Shown here piece after piece: positions 36,834 through 44,310 of a stretch of 64,000 bases of DNA. The notes beneath the pieces are model-generated. The model ran no database searches and had not been told where the DNA came from. It worked only from the letters and a program-made list of their open reading frames with translations. Source of the DNA: Streptomyces varsoviensis (GTDB lineage Bacteria > Actinomycetota > Actinomycetes > Streptomycetales > Streptomycetaceae). The stretch covers positions 1-64,000 of the forward strand of contig NZ_JOBF01000024.1 in the NCBI RefSeq assembly GCF_000718635.1, in the 5' to 3' direction. A program made the position numbers and the translations under genes. Within the stretch, counting starts at the first letter, position 1. Each line of letters begins with the position of its first letter.

Positions 36834-36867
36834 AATACCCCCGACTCTTTCCGGAGTCGGGGGTATT
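36834..36867 (+). terminator. Terminator after the VOC gene
   Basis: Perfect 14-bp stem aatacccccgactc (36834-36847) / gagtcgggggtatt (36854-36867) with a 6-nt loop and a following tcc; an effective intrinsic-terminator shape. Confidence 0.85.
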
Positions 36868-37069
36868 TCCGTTTCCGCGCGGGCGGCCGCGGCCGAATGG
36901 CGGCGGACCCGGTGAATATGCCGCGAATATCGGCCCATACGCGCGGTACCCCCTTCCGGGCCCCTTTCGTGCCCCTTCCGGCCGGCCCCTTCCGGTCGGC
37001 GGCCTTTTTAACGCGATCCCTGTCCTGTTTACGCGATCCCCGTCTTGCGCGATCCTCTCTGTGCGAGCA

Positions 37070-37085
37070 TGCTAGCAAGCTAGAG
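37070..37085 (+). promoter_or_regulatory. TGCTAGCA operator upstream of the MFS exporter
   Basis: One perfect TGCTAGCA (37070-37077) followed by a degenerate copy agctagag (37078-37085), ending 8 bp before the ATG. The same palindrome is duplicated at the RHH gene start (36203), implying shared control. Confidence 0.6.
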
Positions 37086-37093
37086 TAGTCGTC

Positions 37094-38578
37094 ATGAAGA
37101 AGGATGCGGGGTTACCGATGGTCAGCGAAGAAATCCCAACCCGGGCGCCGGACGCCTCGGCGTCCTCCGCACCCCCACGGCGCGGCCTCGGCATGTTCGT
37201 CGTGATGATCGGTGTGCTCATCTCCGCGGTCGACGGCACGATCGTCGTCCTCGCCCTCCCGGCGATCGAGGAGGACCTGCACGTCACCCTGGCCGCCGTC
37301 ACGTGGGTGGTCGTCGGCTACCTCCTCGTGGTCACCGTGCTCTCCACGCAACTGGGCCGGTTCGGCGACATGTTCGGCCGGGTGCGCATGTACAAGGCCG
37401 GCTTCCTGATCTTCACCATCGGCTCGGTGCTCTGCGCGCTGGCCTGGAACGCGCCGACCATCATCGGCTTCCGGCTCGTCCAGGGCGTCGGCGCCGCGCT
37501 GATCGCGGCCAACAGCGGCGCCATCATCTCGGAGCTCTACCCGCCCGAGGAGCGCGGCCGCGCCTACGGCTTCAACGCCTTCGGCTTCTCGTTCGGCTCG
37601 GTCCTCGGCGTCCTGCTCGGCGGCGTCATGGTGACCTATGTGTCGTGGCAGTGGATCTTCTGGATCAACGTGCCGATCGGCGTCCTCGCGCTGGTGCTCG
37701 CGCAGCGGGTGCTGCGCGACCGCAGCGAGCGGCAGCGCCGGCGGTTCGACTTCGCCGGCATGATCACGCTGGGCCTGGGCCTCTTCGGGGTGCTCTGGGC
37801 GATGACCGGGCTGGCGTCCGGCCCGCTGGACGGGACCATGATCGGATTCCTGGCCGGCGGCATCGTGCTCCTGGTGGTGTTCGTCTTCGTCGAGCTGAAG
37901 CAGAAGGAGCCGACCCTCGACCTGTCCCTGTTCCGCATCCCGACGATGGCGCCGTCGCTGCTGGCCTCGCTCCTCCAGGGCGTCGGCAGCTTCGCGGTGC
38001 TCTTCCTGGTCATCATGTACCTCCAGGGCACCCGCGGGATGGACCCGATCGACGCCTCGCTGCTGCTCGTACCGGGCTATGTGATCGGCGCGGTGGTGGG
38101 GCCCTACGCGGGGCGGCTCACCGACAAGATCGGGTCGGTCATCCCCGCGACCATGGGGCTCGGCATCTCGGTCGTCGCCATGGTGATCTTCGCCCAGATG
38201 ACCGCGACGAGCAGCCTGTGGCTGGCCGCGATCGGCAACGTCGTGATCATGATCGGCGGCAGCTTCTTCTTCCCGGCCAACAGCACCGCGGTGATGAAGG
38301 CGTCGCCGCCGGACCGGCTGGGGATCGCCTCCGGCGTGCTGCGCACCTTCTCCAGCATCGGCATGGTCTTCTCCTTCACCACCGCCATGCTCGTGGCCTC
38401 GCACTCGATCCCGCGGAACCTGGCGTTCGCCATCTTCGTCGGCACCGACAAGCTGGACGGCCGGCCCGCGATCGCCTTCGCCGAGGGCCTGAAGGCCGCC
38501 TTCTACACCATGACGGCGATCATGGTCCTCGCGGCGATCTTCTCCGCCCTCCGCGGCACGAGCCGCAAGAAGCTCTAG
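37094..38578 (+). CDS. MFS drug exporter, DHA2 (EmrB/QacA) family
   Basis: A 494-residue, 14-helix proton-antiport drug exporter. Family motifs are LDxT-like AVDGTIVVLALPAIEEDL in helix 1, GRFGDMFGRVRMY in the first cytoplasmic loop, and motif C-like GFSFGSVLGVLLGGVM. It most likely exports the cluster product (self-resistance). Codon 7 is TTA (37112-37114), so expression may need bldA; an ATG two codons later would avoid it. No ribosome-binding site is obvious before 37094. The TGCTAGCA operator abuts the start. Confidence 0.92.
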   Translation: MKKDAGLPMVSEEIPTRAPDASASSAPPRRGLGMFVVMIGVLISAVDGTIVVLALPAIEEDLHVTLAAVTWVVVGYLLVVTVLSTQLGRFGDMFGRVRMYKAGFLIFTIGSVLCALAWNAPTIIGFRLVQGVGAALIAANSGAIISELYPPEERGRAYGFNAFGFSFGSVLGVLLGGVMVTYVSWQWIFWINVPIGVLALVLAQRVLRDRSERQRRRFDFAGMITLGLGLFGVLWAMTGLASGPLDGTMIGFLAGGIVLLVVFVFVELKQKEPTLDLSLFRIPTMAPSLLASLLQGVGSFAVLFLVIMYLQGTRGMDPIDASLLLVPGYVIGAVVGPYAGRLTDKIGSVIPATMGLGISVVAMVIFAQMTATSSLWLAAIGNVVIMIGGSFFFPANSTAVMKASPPDRLGIASGVLRTFSSIGMVFSFTTAMLVASHSIPRNLAFAIFVGTDKLDGRPAIAFAEGLKAAFYTMTAIMVLAAIFSALRGTSRKKL

Positions 38579-38705
38579 CGCCGTGACCGGCAGCTAGCGC
38601 GCCTCCCGCGCCGCGGGACACCGCCGCCCGGCCGCACACCGGGTCCGGCGCCCCGCGGCCGCGGGCAGCACAGCAACCGTCGACCGACTAGTTCGCGGGG
38701 GAATC

Positions 38706-39323
38706 GTGATCAGGACAGCGACGTTGGACTCACCCGGCATCACGCGCACCACCGTGCTGGTCGCGGGTGACCATCCGATCTACCGATCCGGGTTGCACAT
38801 CCTGCTCGACGGCGTGGAGTCCTTCCGCGTCGTCGGCGAGTCCGGGACGGGGTCGGACGCGGTGGTCATGGCGCACACCCTGCGCCCCCAGGTCGTGGTG
38901 ATGGACATCGTGCAGCCGGGCCAGGACATCGCCGAGGCGGTCAGCCCGATCACCGGCTGCTGTCCGGGGACCGCCGTCCTCATCATCAGCCCGCTCGACG
39001 ACCGGGAGGCCCTGCTCTCCGCGATGGGCGCCGGCGCCCGCGGCTATCTGCTCAACGGCACGAGCTGGCAGGACCTGGTGCTCGCGGTGAAGATGGTGCG
39101 CGCGGGCGGGCTGGTCTTCGACAGCAGTGCCTCGAAGTGGGTGCTGGACTACCTCAGCCGGCCGCTGCCGCCCGGGGCGCGCTGCCCCGAGCCGAAGAGC
39201 GGCCGGTACGACCGGCTCCGGCTGGTCGAACGGGAAGGGCCGGACGGGTCCGCGCCGGGCAGAGTTCCCGGCAAGCGCCGCACGCCCAAGATGATCGGGT
39301 CCCGGCCCATCACCCGGATCTGA
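38706..39323 (+). CDS. Receiver-domain protein without DNA-binding domain
   Basis: A 205-residue NarL-type receiver. The phospho-acceptor Asp67 is kept (VVVMDIVQPG), but the DD pair is GD and the conserved Lys is Asn (GYLLNGT). After GGLVFDSSASKWVLDYLS, where a LuxR HTH should follow, the tail is a basic, Arg/Pro/Gly-rich stretch with no HTH, and other frames do not restore one. It is a paralogue of the regulator at 21676, which has lost Asp67 but kept its HTH. GTG 38706 has ggggga upstream. A partner or modulator role for the other protein is possible. Confidence 0.85.
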   Translation: MIRTATLDSPGITRTTVLVAGDHPIYRSGLHILLDGVESFRVVGESGTGSDAVVMAHTLRPQVVVMDIVQPGQDIAEAVSPITGCCPGTAVLIISPLDDREALLSAMGAGARGYLLNGTSWQDLVLAVKMVRAGGLVFDSSASKWVLDYLSRPLPPGARCPEPKSGRYDRLRLVEREGPDGSAPGRVPGKRRTPKMIGSRPITRI

Positions 39324-39397
39324 CGAGCGGTACGGGCGCGCGACCGGCGGTACGGGCGGACAGGCCGGAAAGAAGAAACCGAGCACGGAATTCGGGT

Positions 39398-39426
39398 GTC
39401 CGACTGGGGAAAATCCCCAGTCGGGC
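39398..39426 (+). promoter_or_regulatory. StrR/NovG-type operator upstream of the reductase gene
   Basis: gtccgactg, 11-bp spacer (39407-39417), cagtcgggc. Spacing is exactly the N11 of StrR/NovG operators and the dyad is nearly perfect, extending through the spacer (ggga-aaa-tccc). It lies 77 bp before the flavin reductase start at 39503. Confidence 0.8.
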
Positions 39427-39502
39427 ACGCATACGCCGCCCGCGGGCCGCACGGTAGCGTTGCAGGAGCTTTCTCGTCGTATTCCACGGAGCGGGGGCGG
39501 TG

Positions 39503-40300
39503 ATGAACCAGCGTTTCCACGCGTTACGGGTGGCCGATGTGATCATCGAGACCGAGGACGCCCGATCGCTGGTGTTCGACATTCCCGGCGAACTCGCCGA
39601 GGAATTCCGTTACCGCCCGGGGCAGTTCCTCACCCTCCGCATACCCGGCGCCGAACAGGGACCGGTCACCCGCTGCTATTCGCTGTCGAGTTCACCGCAC
39701 ACCGCGGAACCGCTGACGGTGACGGTGAAGCGGACGCCGGCCGGCCGGGGCTCCGACTGGCTGCTGGGCGGCGTACGGGTCGGCAGCGTGGTGCACGTCC
39801 AGCCGCCCGCGGGCCGGTTCACCCCCGCCTCGCTCGACGGCGACTTCCTCTTCCTGGCCGCCGGCAGCGGCATCACCCCGGTGATGTCGATCCTCAAGTC
39901 GGCGCTGGCCGCCGGTTCGGGCCGGGTCGCCCTGATCTACGCCAACCGCGACGAGCGTTCGGTGATCTTCGGGAAGCGGCTCGACGGCCTGGCGGCCGAC
40001 CACCCCGACCGGCTCACCGTCCGGCACTGGCTGGAGTCCCGGCGCGGGCTGCCCGCCGCGGCCGGACTGCGGGCGCTGGCCGCGCCCTTCCGGGACCGCG
40101 ACGCGTATGTGTGCGGCCCGGAGCCGTTCGTGGCCGGCGCGGTCGACGCGCTGGCCGCGCTGGAGGTGCCGAGCGAGCGCACGCACCTGGAGCGGTTCCG
40201 GCCGCCGGGCCCCGCCCCGGGCCCGGACCCACGGCCCGGCGCCGACTCGCCGGCGCGGGCGCCGCGGAGCGTCAACGGCCTCCAACTGGTGCTGCCTTGA
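39503..40300 (+). CDS. FAD/NAD(P)-binding ferredoxin reductase-type oxidoreductase
   Basis: A 265-residue FNR-family protein. The FAD-binding motif RCYSLSSSP, the NAD(P) motif FLAAGSGITPVMSILK and the C-terminal YVCGPEPFV are intact. It resembles PaaE/KshB-type reductases, but the C-terminal plant-type 2Fe-2S ferredoxin domain is missing: the protein ends in a Pro-rich linker. It could supply electrons as a flavin reductase to cluster oxygenases. Codon 8 is TTA (39524-39526), predicting bldA dependence; no alternative ATG avoids it. GTG 39500 is an alternative start. A StrR-type operator lies upstream. Confidence 0.87.
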   Translation: MNQRFHALRVADVIIETEDARSLVFDIPGELAEEFRYRPGQFLTLRIPGAEQGPVTRCYSLSSSPHTAEPLTVTVKRTPAGRGSDWLLGGVRVGSVVHVQPPAGRFTPASLDGDFLFLAAGSGITPVMSILKSALAAGSGRVALIYANRDERSVIFGKRLDGLAADHPDRLTVRHWLESRRGLPAAAGLRALAAPFRDRDAYVCGPEPFVAGAVDALAALEVPSERTHLERFRPPGPAPGPDPRPGADSPARAPRSVNGLQLVLP

Positions 40301-40414
40301 CGCCCAGGGCCGCCCGCCGACACGGCACGGGCCGCCGCGTACCGGGCGGGCGGCGGAGCGGGCGGGAGGGGACGCACCGCTCCGCCGCCGAACGGCACTT
40401 CCCCCTATGACCCT

Positions 40415-40481
40415 ATGAGCGGACCCTGAGCGGCCCCTGAGCGGCCCCTGAGCGGGCCCCTGAGCGGACTACGAGCGGACC
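40415..40481 (+). repeat. Twelve-base tandem repeat before the COMT gene
   Basis: About six imperfect copies of tgagcggcccc between the reductase and catechol O-methyltransferase genes. No other element is evident there. Confidence 0.7.
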
Positions 40482-40498
40482 CGGATCGGAGACCGGTG

Positions 40499-41257
40499 AT
40501 GGCGAAACGGCTGCGCATGCTGATGCGCATGAGAAACCTGACCCGGACGGGCCAGGTCGGGGACGGCCGGGAGGAGGCGCTCGCCGCGTACGTGCTCGCG
40601 CACGCGGCGCCCGGCGACGTCGACGACGCGATCCGGGTCATCGACGAGTACGCCTACCGGCAGGCCACGCTGATCAACGTCGGCGACGAGAAGGGGCTGC
40701 TCCTGGACGCCGCGGTGCGGCGGGCCGAGCCCCGGCTGCTGCTGGAACTCGGCACGTACTGCGGCTACGGCGCGCTGCGGATGGCCCGCGCGATGCCGCC
40801 GGAGGCCCGGCTCCGCTCGATCGAGTTCAGCGACGCCAACGCCTCCGTCGCCCGGCGCATCTGGGACCACGCCGGGCTGGGGGACCGCGTCAGCGTGCTG
40901 CACGGCACCCTCGGCGACGGCGGCCGCACCATCGGCCGGCTCGTCGCCGAGCACGGCTTCGGGCCCGGCCGGCTCGACTTCGTCTTCGTCGACCACATCG
41001 CCCCGGCCTACCTGCCGGACCTGCGACGCATCCTCGACCAGGGGTGGCTGCACCCCGGCTCCATCGTGCTGGCCGACAACATGAAGGTGCCGGGCGCGCC
41101 GCACTACCGCGCGTACCTCCGCGAGCGCGAGGGCACGGAATGGCGCACCCGCGAGCACCACGCCCACGTCGAGTACCAGTCGTGGGTCAAGGACCTGGTG
41201 CTGGAATCCGAGTACCTGCCCGCCGCGTCCGGCGGCGCCGGCCCCGTACCCGCGTGA
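40499..41257 (+). CDS. Catechol O-methyltransferase (vertebrate COMT-like)
   Basis: A 252-residue protein with strong resemblance to animal COMT. GDEKGLLLDAAVRRAEPRLL is followed by motif I LLELGTYCGYGALRMARAM and the SAM-ribose acid IEFSDANASVARR. Mg ligands lie in FVFVDHIAPAYLP and IVLADNMKVPGAPHY, and the ending is HVEYQSWVKDLVL. It should methylate one hydroxyl of a catechol; a streptonigrin-type ring D carries adjacent methoxy groups, which fits. ATG 40499 with cggaga upstream; GTG 40496 is an alternative. Confidence 0.9.
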   Translation: MAKRLRMLMRMRNLTRTGQVGDGREEALAAYVLAHAAPGDVDDAIRVIDEYAYRQATLINVGDEKGLLLDAAVRRAEPRLLLELGTYCGYGALRMARAMPPEARLRSIEFSDANASVARRIWDHAGLGDRVSVLHGTLGDGGRTIGRLVAEHGFGPGRLDFVFVDHIAPAYLPDLRRILDQGWLHPGSIVLADNMKVPGAPHYRAYLREREGTEWRTREHHAHVEYQSWVKDLVLESEYLPAASGGAGPVPA

Positions 41258-41330
41258 GCGACCCCTCCCGGCCGGGCCCGGGAGCCCACCACCACGAGGC
41301 CCACGAGGGCCCGACGGAAAGGAACCACCA

Positions 41331-42176
41331 GTGACGGCGACGGCCGACAAGACCGCGATCCGCACCGCCCTGTGGCGGGCCCTGCACCTCCACGCCGACC
41401 CCGGGCCACACGTGTTCGAGGACGAACTCGGCGCGCGGCTGGCCGCGCCGGACGGCGACTGGCGCTCCCGGCCGGACATGGACCCGGTGCGCAGCGCCCG
41501 GGCGCGGGCGTCCATCGTGGCGCGGGCCCGCTGCACCGAGGACCTGGTCGTCGAGCAGGCCGCCCGGGGCGTCGACCAGTACGTCATCCTCGGCGCCGGC
41601 CTCGACACCTTCGCGCAGCGGCGGCCCGAAGGCGCCCGGAACGTGCGGGTGTTCGAGGTGGACCAGCCGGAGACGCAGGCGTGGAAGCGGGCGCGGCTGG
41701 ACGAGCTGGGCTACGGGGTCCCCGAGGGGCTGCGGCTGGTCCCCGTCGACTTCGAGGCGGACGACGACTGGTGGCAGCGGCTCACGGAGAACGGCTTCGA
41801 CCCCGGCCGCCCGGCGGTCCTGGCCTGCTCCGGCGTCACCATGTACCTCACCCGGGACGCGGTCGCCGCGACCCTCCGCAAGGCCGCGGGCCTCGCCGAG
41901 GGTTCCACCCTGGCCATGACGTTCATGCAGCCGGTCGACCTCGTGGACCCGGAGGAGCGGGCCGCCCGGGAAGGGGTGGAGCGCGCGGCCCGCGCCGACG
42001 GCACGCCGTTCCGCAGCTTCTTCGGCCCGGACGACATCCTGGCGATGGTCAAGGAAGCCGGGTTCCGGCACGCCGAGCACCTCTCCGCGGGCGACCTCGC
42101 CGAGCGCTACTTCGCCGGCCGGGAGGACGGGCTCCGGCCGTCGACCATCGAGGAACTGGTGCTCGCCACCGTCTGA
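41331..42176 (+). CDS. SAM methyltransferase, TIGR00027/LCMT-like (paralogue 3)
   Basis: A 281-residue third member of the cluster's LCMT-like family: TALWRALHLHADPGPHVFED, DGDWRSRPDMDP, QYVILGAGLDTFAQRR, FEVDQPETQAWKRAR, GVTMYLTRDAVAATLR. It follows the COMT-like gene on the same strand and probably belongs to the same transcript. The GTG start has ggaaagg upstream. Confidence 0.88.
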   Translation: MTATADKTAIRTALWRALHLHADPGPHVFEDELGARLAAPDGDWRSRPDMDPVRSARARASIVARARCTEDLVVEQAARGVDQYVILGAGLDTFAQRRPEGARNVRVFEVDQPETQAWKRARLDELGYGVPEGLRLVPVDFEADDDWWQRLTENGFDPGRPAVLACSGVTMYLTRDAVAATLRKAAGLAEGSTLAMTFMQPVDLVDPEERAAREGVERAARADGTPFRSFFGPDDILAMVKEAGFRHAEHLSAGDLAERYFAGREDGLRPSTIEELVLATV

Positions 42177-42230
42177 ACCGCACGGCCCGTACGGTGCCGC
42201 GGTTCCGTACGGCCGTACGCCCAGCCGAGA

Positions 42231-42268
42231 AGCCCACGCGCCCCGTCCGACGACGGGCCGCGTGGGCT
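42231..42268. terminator. Bidirectional terminator between methyltransferase and VOC genes
   Basis: Outer stem agcccacgcg (42231-42240) / cgcgtgggct (42259-42268) with an inner cccgtc/gacggg stem (42242-42247, 42252-42257). Lies between convergent genes. Confidence 0.8.
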
Positions 42269-42298
42269 CGGCGCTGTCACGGCGCCGGGCCGGAGGTT

Positions 42299-42763
42299 TC
42301 AGCTCCTGCCCTGGACGTACGCGTCGGCGCGGCGCTCGAACTCCTCCGGGCTCACGTCCTCGACACGGGTGGCGAGCGTCCAGCGGTGCCCGAACGGGTC
42401 GATGAGCTGCCCGGTCCGTTCCCCGAAGAACTGGTTCCGGACCGGCCGCTTCTCCGTCGCCCCGGCCCGTACGGCCTGGGCGAAGGCGGCGTCCACGTCC
42501 GCCACGAACAGATACAGGGTGACCGGCGTGCCGCCGAGGGCCTTCGGGCCGGGCAGCCCGGCCGCGGGGGACTCGTCGGACAGCATCACGATGGTGCCGC
42601 CGATCTGGATCTGGGCGTGCGGCACCGTGCCGTCGGGCGCGGTGTACCGCTGGAGCTCCTTCGCCCCGAAGGCCCGGGTGTAGAAGGCGATCGCCTGGTC
42701 CGCGTCGGCCACGGACAGGTACGCCGTCAGCTCGGCGTAGCCGTCCGGAATCGGGTTGGGCAC
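42299..42763 (-). CDS. VOC-superfamily protein, PhnB/YdfO-like
   Basis: A 154-residue PhnB-like VOC protein: LTAYLSVADADQAIAFYTRAFGA, HAQIQIGGTIVMLSDE, and a C-terminal GQLIDPFGHRWTLATRVED. The family lacks glyoxalase activity in known cases; binding, resistance or a tailoring role are all possible. It is the last gene of the beta-methyltryptophan operon (38 bp after the aminotransferase stop). GTG 42763 has ggagg upstream. Confidence 0.85.
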   Translation of the reverse strand: MPNPIPDGYAELTAYLSVADADQAIAFYTRAFGAKELQRYTAPDGTVPHAQIQIGGTIVMLSDESPAAGLPGPKALGGTPVTLYLFVADVDAAFAQAVRAGATEKRPVRNQFFGERTGQLIDPFGHRWTLATRVEDVSPEEFERRADAYVQGRS

Positions 42764-42800
42764 GGTTGACCTCCAATGGTGCGTCGGATGCGGGGCGCGG

Positions 42801-43868
42801 CTACCGCGCGCCGGCGGTGATCTGGTCGAGCGCGTCGAGGAACGTCCGCAGCTCCTCCTCGCTGCCGAGGGAGACGCGCAGATGGCCGGGGAAGCCGAAC
42901 ACGCCGGTGTCGCGCACGAGGATGCCGTGGTCCCGGGCCAGGACGGTCTGCGCGTCGCCGGAGGCGGCGACCGCGATGGTCACGAAGTTGGTGACCGAGG
43001 GCAGCCGGCGGTATCCGCGGCGGTCCAGCTCGGCGCAGAACCAGCGGCGCCGCTCCGCGCTCTCCCGCCGGACCCGGTCCAGGAACGCCTGGTCCGCGAG
43101 GGCCGCCACCGCCGCGGCCTGCGCGGCGCGGTTCACGCTGAACGGCAGGACGGCCAGCGTCCGGCGCACCTCGGCGATCAGCTCGGCGGGGCCGAGCGCG
43201 TAGCCGATCCGCAGGGCCGCCAGCCCGTACGCCTTGGAGAAGGTGCGCAGGACGAGCACCGGGGCGCCGTCCCCCGGCCGGATCTTGGCGCGCGGCTGCT
43301 CCGGGGGGCCGAACTCGTGGTACGCCTCGTCGAAGACGAGGGGCGTGGAGCTGTCACGCGCCGCGGCGGTCAGCGTGTCGAGGGCCGGGCCCGGCAGCGC
43401 GGTGCCGCACGGGTTGTGCGGGTTGCACACATAGCCGATGCCGCACTCGGGCAGCCGCTCCGCGAACGCCGCCGGATCGACCCGGGGGCCGTCGAGCGGC
43501 ACGTGGACGGCGCCCCGTCCGATGCGCTCCAGCGCCGCCAGGTAGCCGGGGAAGGTGCCGGCGGTGACGAGGCCGGGGCGGTCCAGGTCGCCGAGGGTCA
43601 GGGCGGTGGCCAGCACCAGCTCGTCGCTGCCGTTGGCCACCGCGATCTGCTCCTGGGGCACCTCCCAGTGCCGGCTCAGGCGCTGGACCAGCTCCTCGCG
43701 TTCCGGGGCCGGGTAGCGGTTGATCCGGTCCAGCTCCCCGGTCACCGCCGCGACCGCCGCGGGGCTCGCGCCGAACGGGCTCTCGCTGAGGTGCAGCCGC
43801 ACCAGCGAATCCGCCGACGGCATGCTGGTGTTGTAGGTCTGGGCCGCTGGCCGGGCCGGGGCGCTCAT
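42801..43868 (-). CDS. HisC-type aminotransferase, likely indolepyruvate transamination
   Basis: A 355-residue fold-type I PLP enzyme of the histidinol-phosphate aminotransferase group. The pyridoxal Lys212 is in RTFSKAYGLAALRIGY, the Asp that binds the pyridine nitrogen is in VFDEAYHEF, and Asn is in VCNPHNPCGT. Together with the adjacent cupin and C-methyltransferase it matches the MarG/MarH/MarI (StnR/StnK3/StnQ1) set. In that pathway Trp is deaminated to indolepyruvate, C-methylated, and re-aminated to beta-methyltryptophan. A role in histidine synthesis is unlikely in this context. Confidence 0.88.
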   Translation of the reverse strand: MSAPARPAAQTYNTSMPSADSLVRLHLSESPFGASPAAVAAVTGELDRINRYPAPEREELVQRLSRHWEVPQEQIAVANGSDELVLATALTLGDLDRPGLVTAGTFPGYLAALERIGRGAVHVPLDGPRVDPAAFAERLPECGIGYVCNPHNPCGTALPGPALDTLTAAARDSSTPLVFDEAYHEFGPPEQPRAKIRPGDGAPVLVLRTFSKAYGLAALRIGYALGPAELIAEVRRTLAVLPFSVNRAAQAAAVAALADQAFLDRVRRESAERRRWFCAELDRRGYRRLPSVTNFVTIAVAASGDAQTVLARDHGILVRDTGVFGFPGHLRVSLGSEEELRTFLDALDQITAGAR

Positions 43869-43914
43869 GGGCGGCGCCTCCCGTCCCGGCGGCGCGCCGG
43901 CCGGCTCGGGGAAC

Positions 43915-44310
43915 TCACAGCCGGTCTCCCACCAGGATGCCGAAGCAGTAACTCCCCACCGCCGCCTCCAGGGTGAGGAAGCAGTGCTCGCTGCCCGCCG
44001 GAATCCGCATCACCGCCGGTGACACCAGCTCGTGGCGGGCCCCGTCGAGGCGGACCTCGATACGGGCCTGGCCCGGTTCGGGCGAGACGAGGAGGTACAG
44101 CTCGTCGACGTCGTGCGTGTGCGGGGCGGCGACGGGCTTGCCCACGAGCCCGCTGAGTTCGCCGCCGGCGAGCTGCACCGGCAGCCCGCCGAACATGTCC
44201 GCCGTGAGGTAGAACGGCGCGGGCTGGTGGTGCCCGGCGACCGCGAGCGGGACGGGCAGCGCGGTGATGATCTCCGCGTCCGCCCCGGTCGCCCGGGCCC
44301 GCGCCGTCAC
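43915..44310 (-). CDS. Small cupin protein, MarH/StnK3-like
   Basis: A 131-residue single-domain cupin. The metal-site pattern is PHTHDVDELYLLV (His64, His66, Glu70) with a later His in SEHCF (His109). In the beta-methyltryptophan pathway the cupin partner works with the aminotransferase to invert the beta-carbon configuration. The GTG start overlaps the methyltransferase stop (GTGA), and the aminotransferase follows 46 bp downstream. Confidence 0.88.
   Translation of the reverse strand: MTARARATGADAEIITALPVPLAVAGHHQPAPFYLTADMFGGLPVQLAGGELSGLVGKPVAAPHTHDVDELYLLVSPEPGQARIEVRLDGARHELVSPAVMRIPAGSEHCFLTLEAAVGSYCFGILVGDRL

Larger units (their letters stand above)
36750..37093. other. Intergenic region between VOC and MFS exporter genes
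   Basis: No gene seen. It holds the strong VOC terminator (36834-36867), GC-poor segments near 37000-37040 with repeated acgcgatcc blocks, and the TGCTAGCA operator just before the MFS start. Confidence 0.5.

Noticed and set aside
38706..39323. Frameshifted LuxR regulator
   Set aside because: I looked in the other two frames downstream of the receiver and found no HTH sequence, so a simple frameshift does not explain the missing domain.
42801..43868. Histidine biosynthesis HisC
   Set aside because: Sequence is HisC-type, but the neighbours (cupin, C-methyltransferase) match the beta-methyltryptophan set and no other his genes are near.
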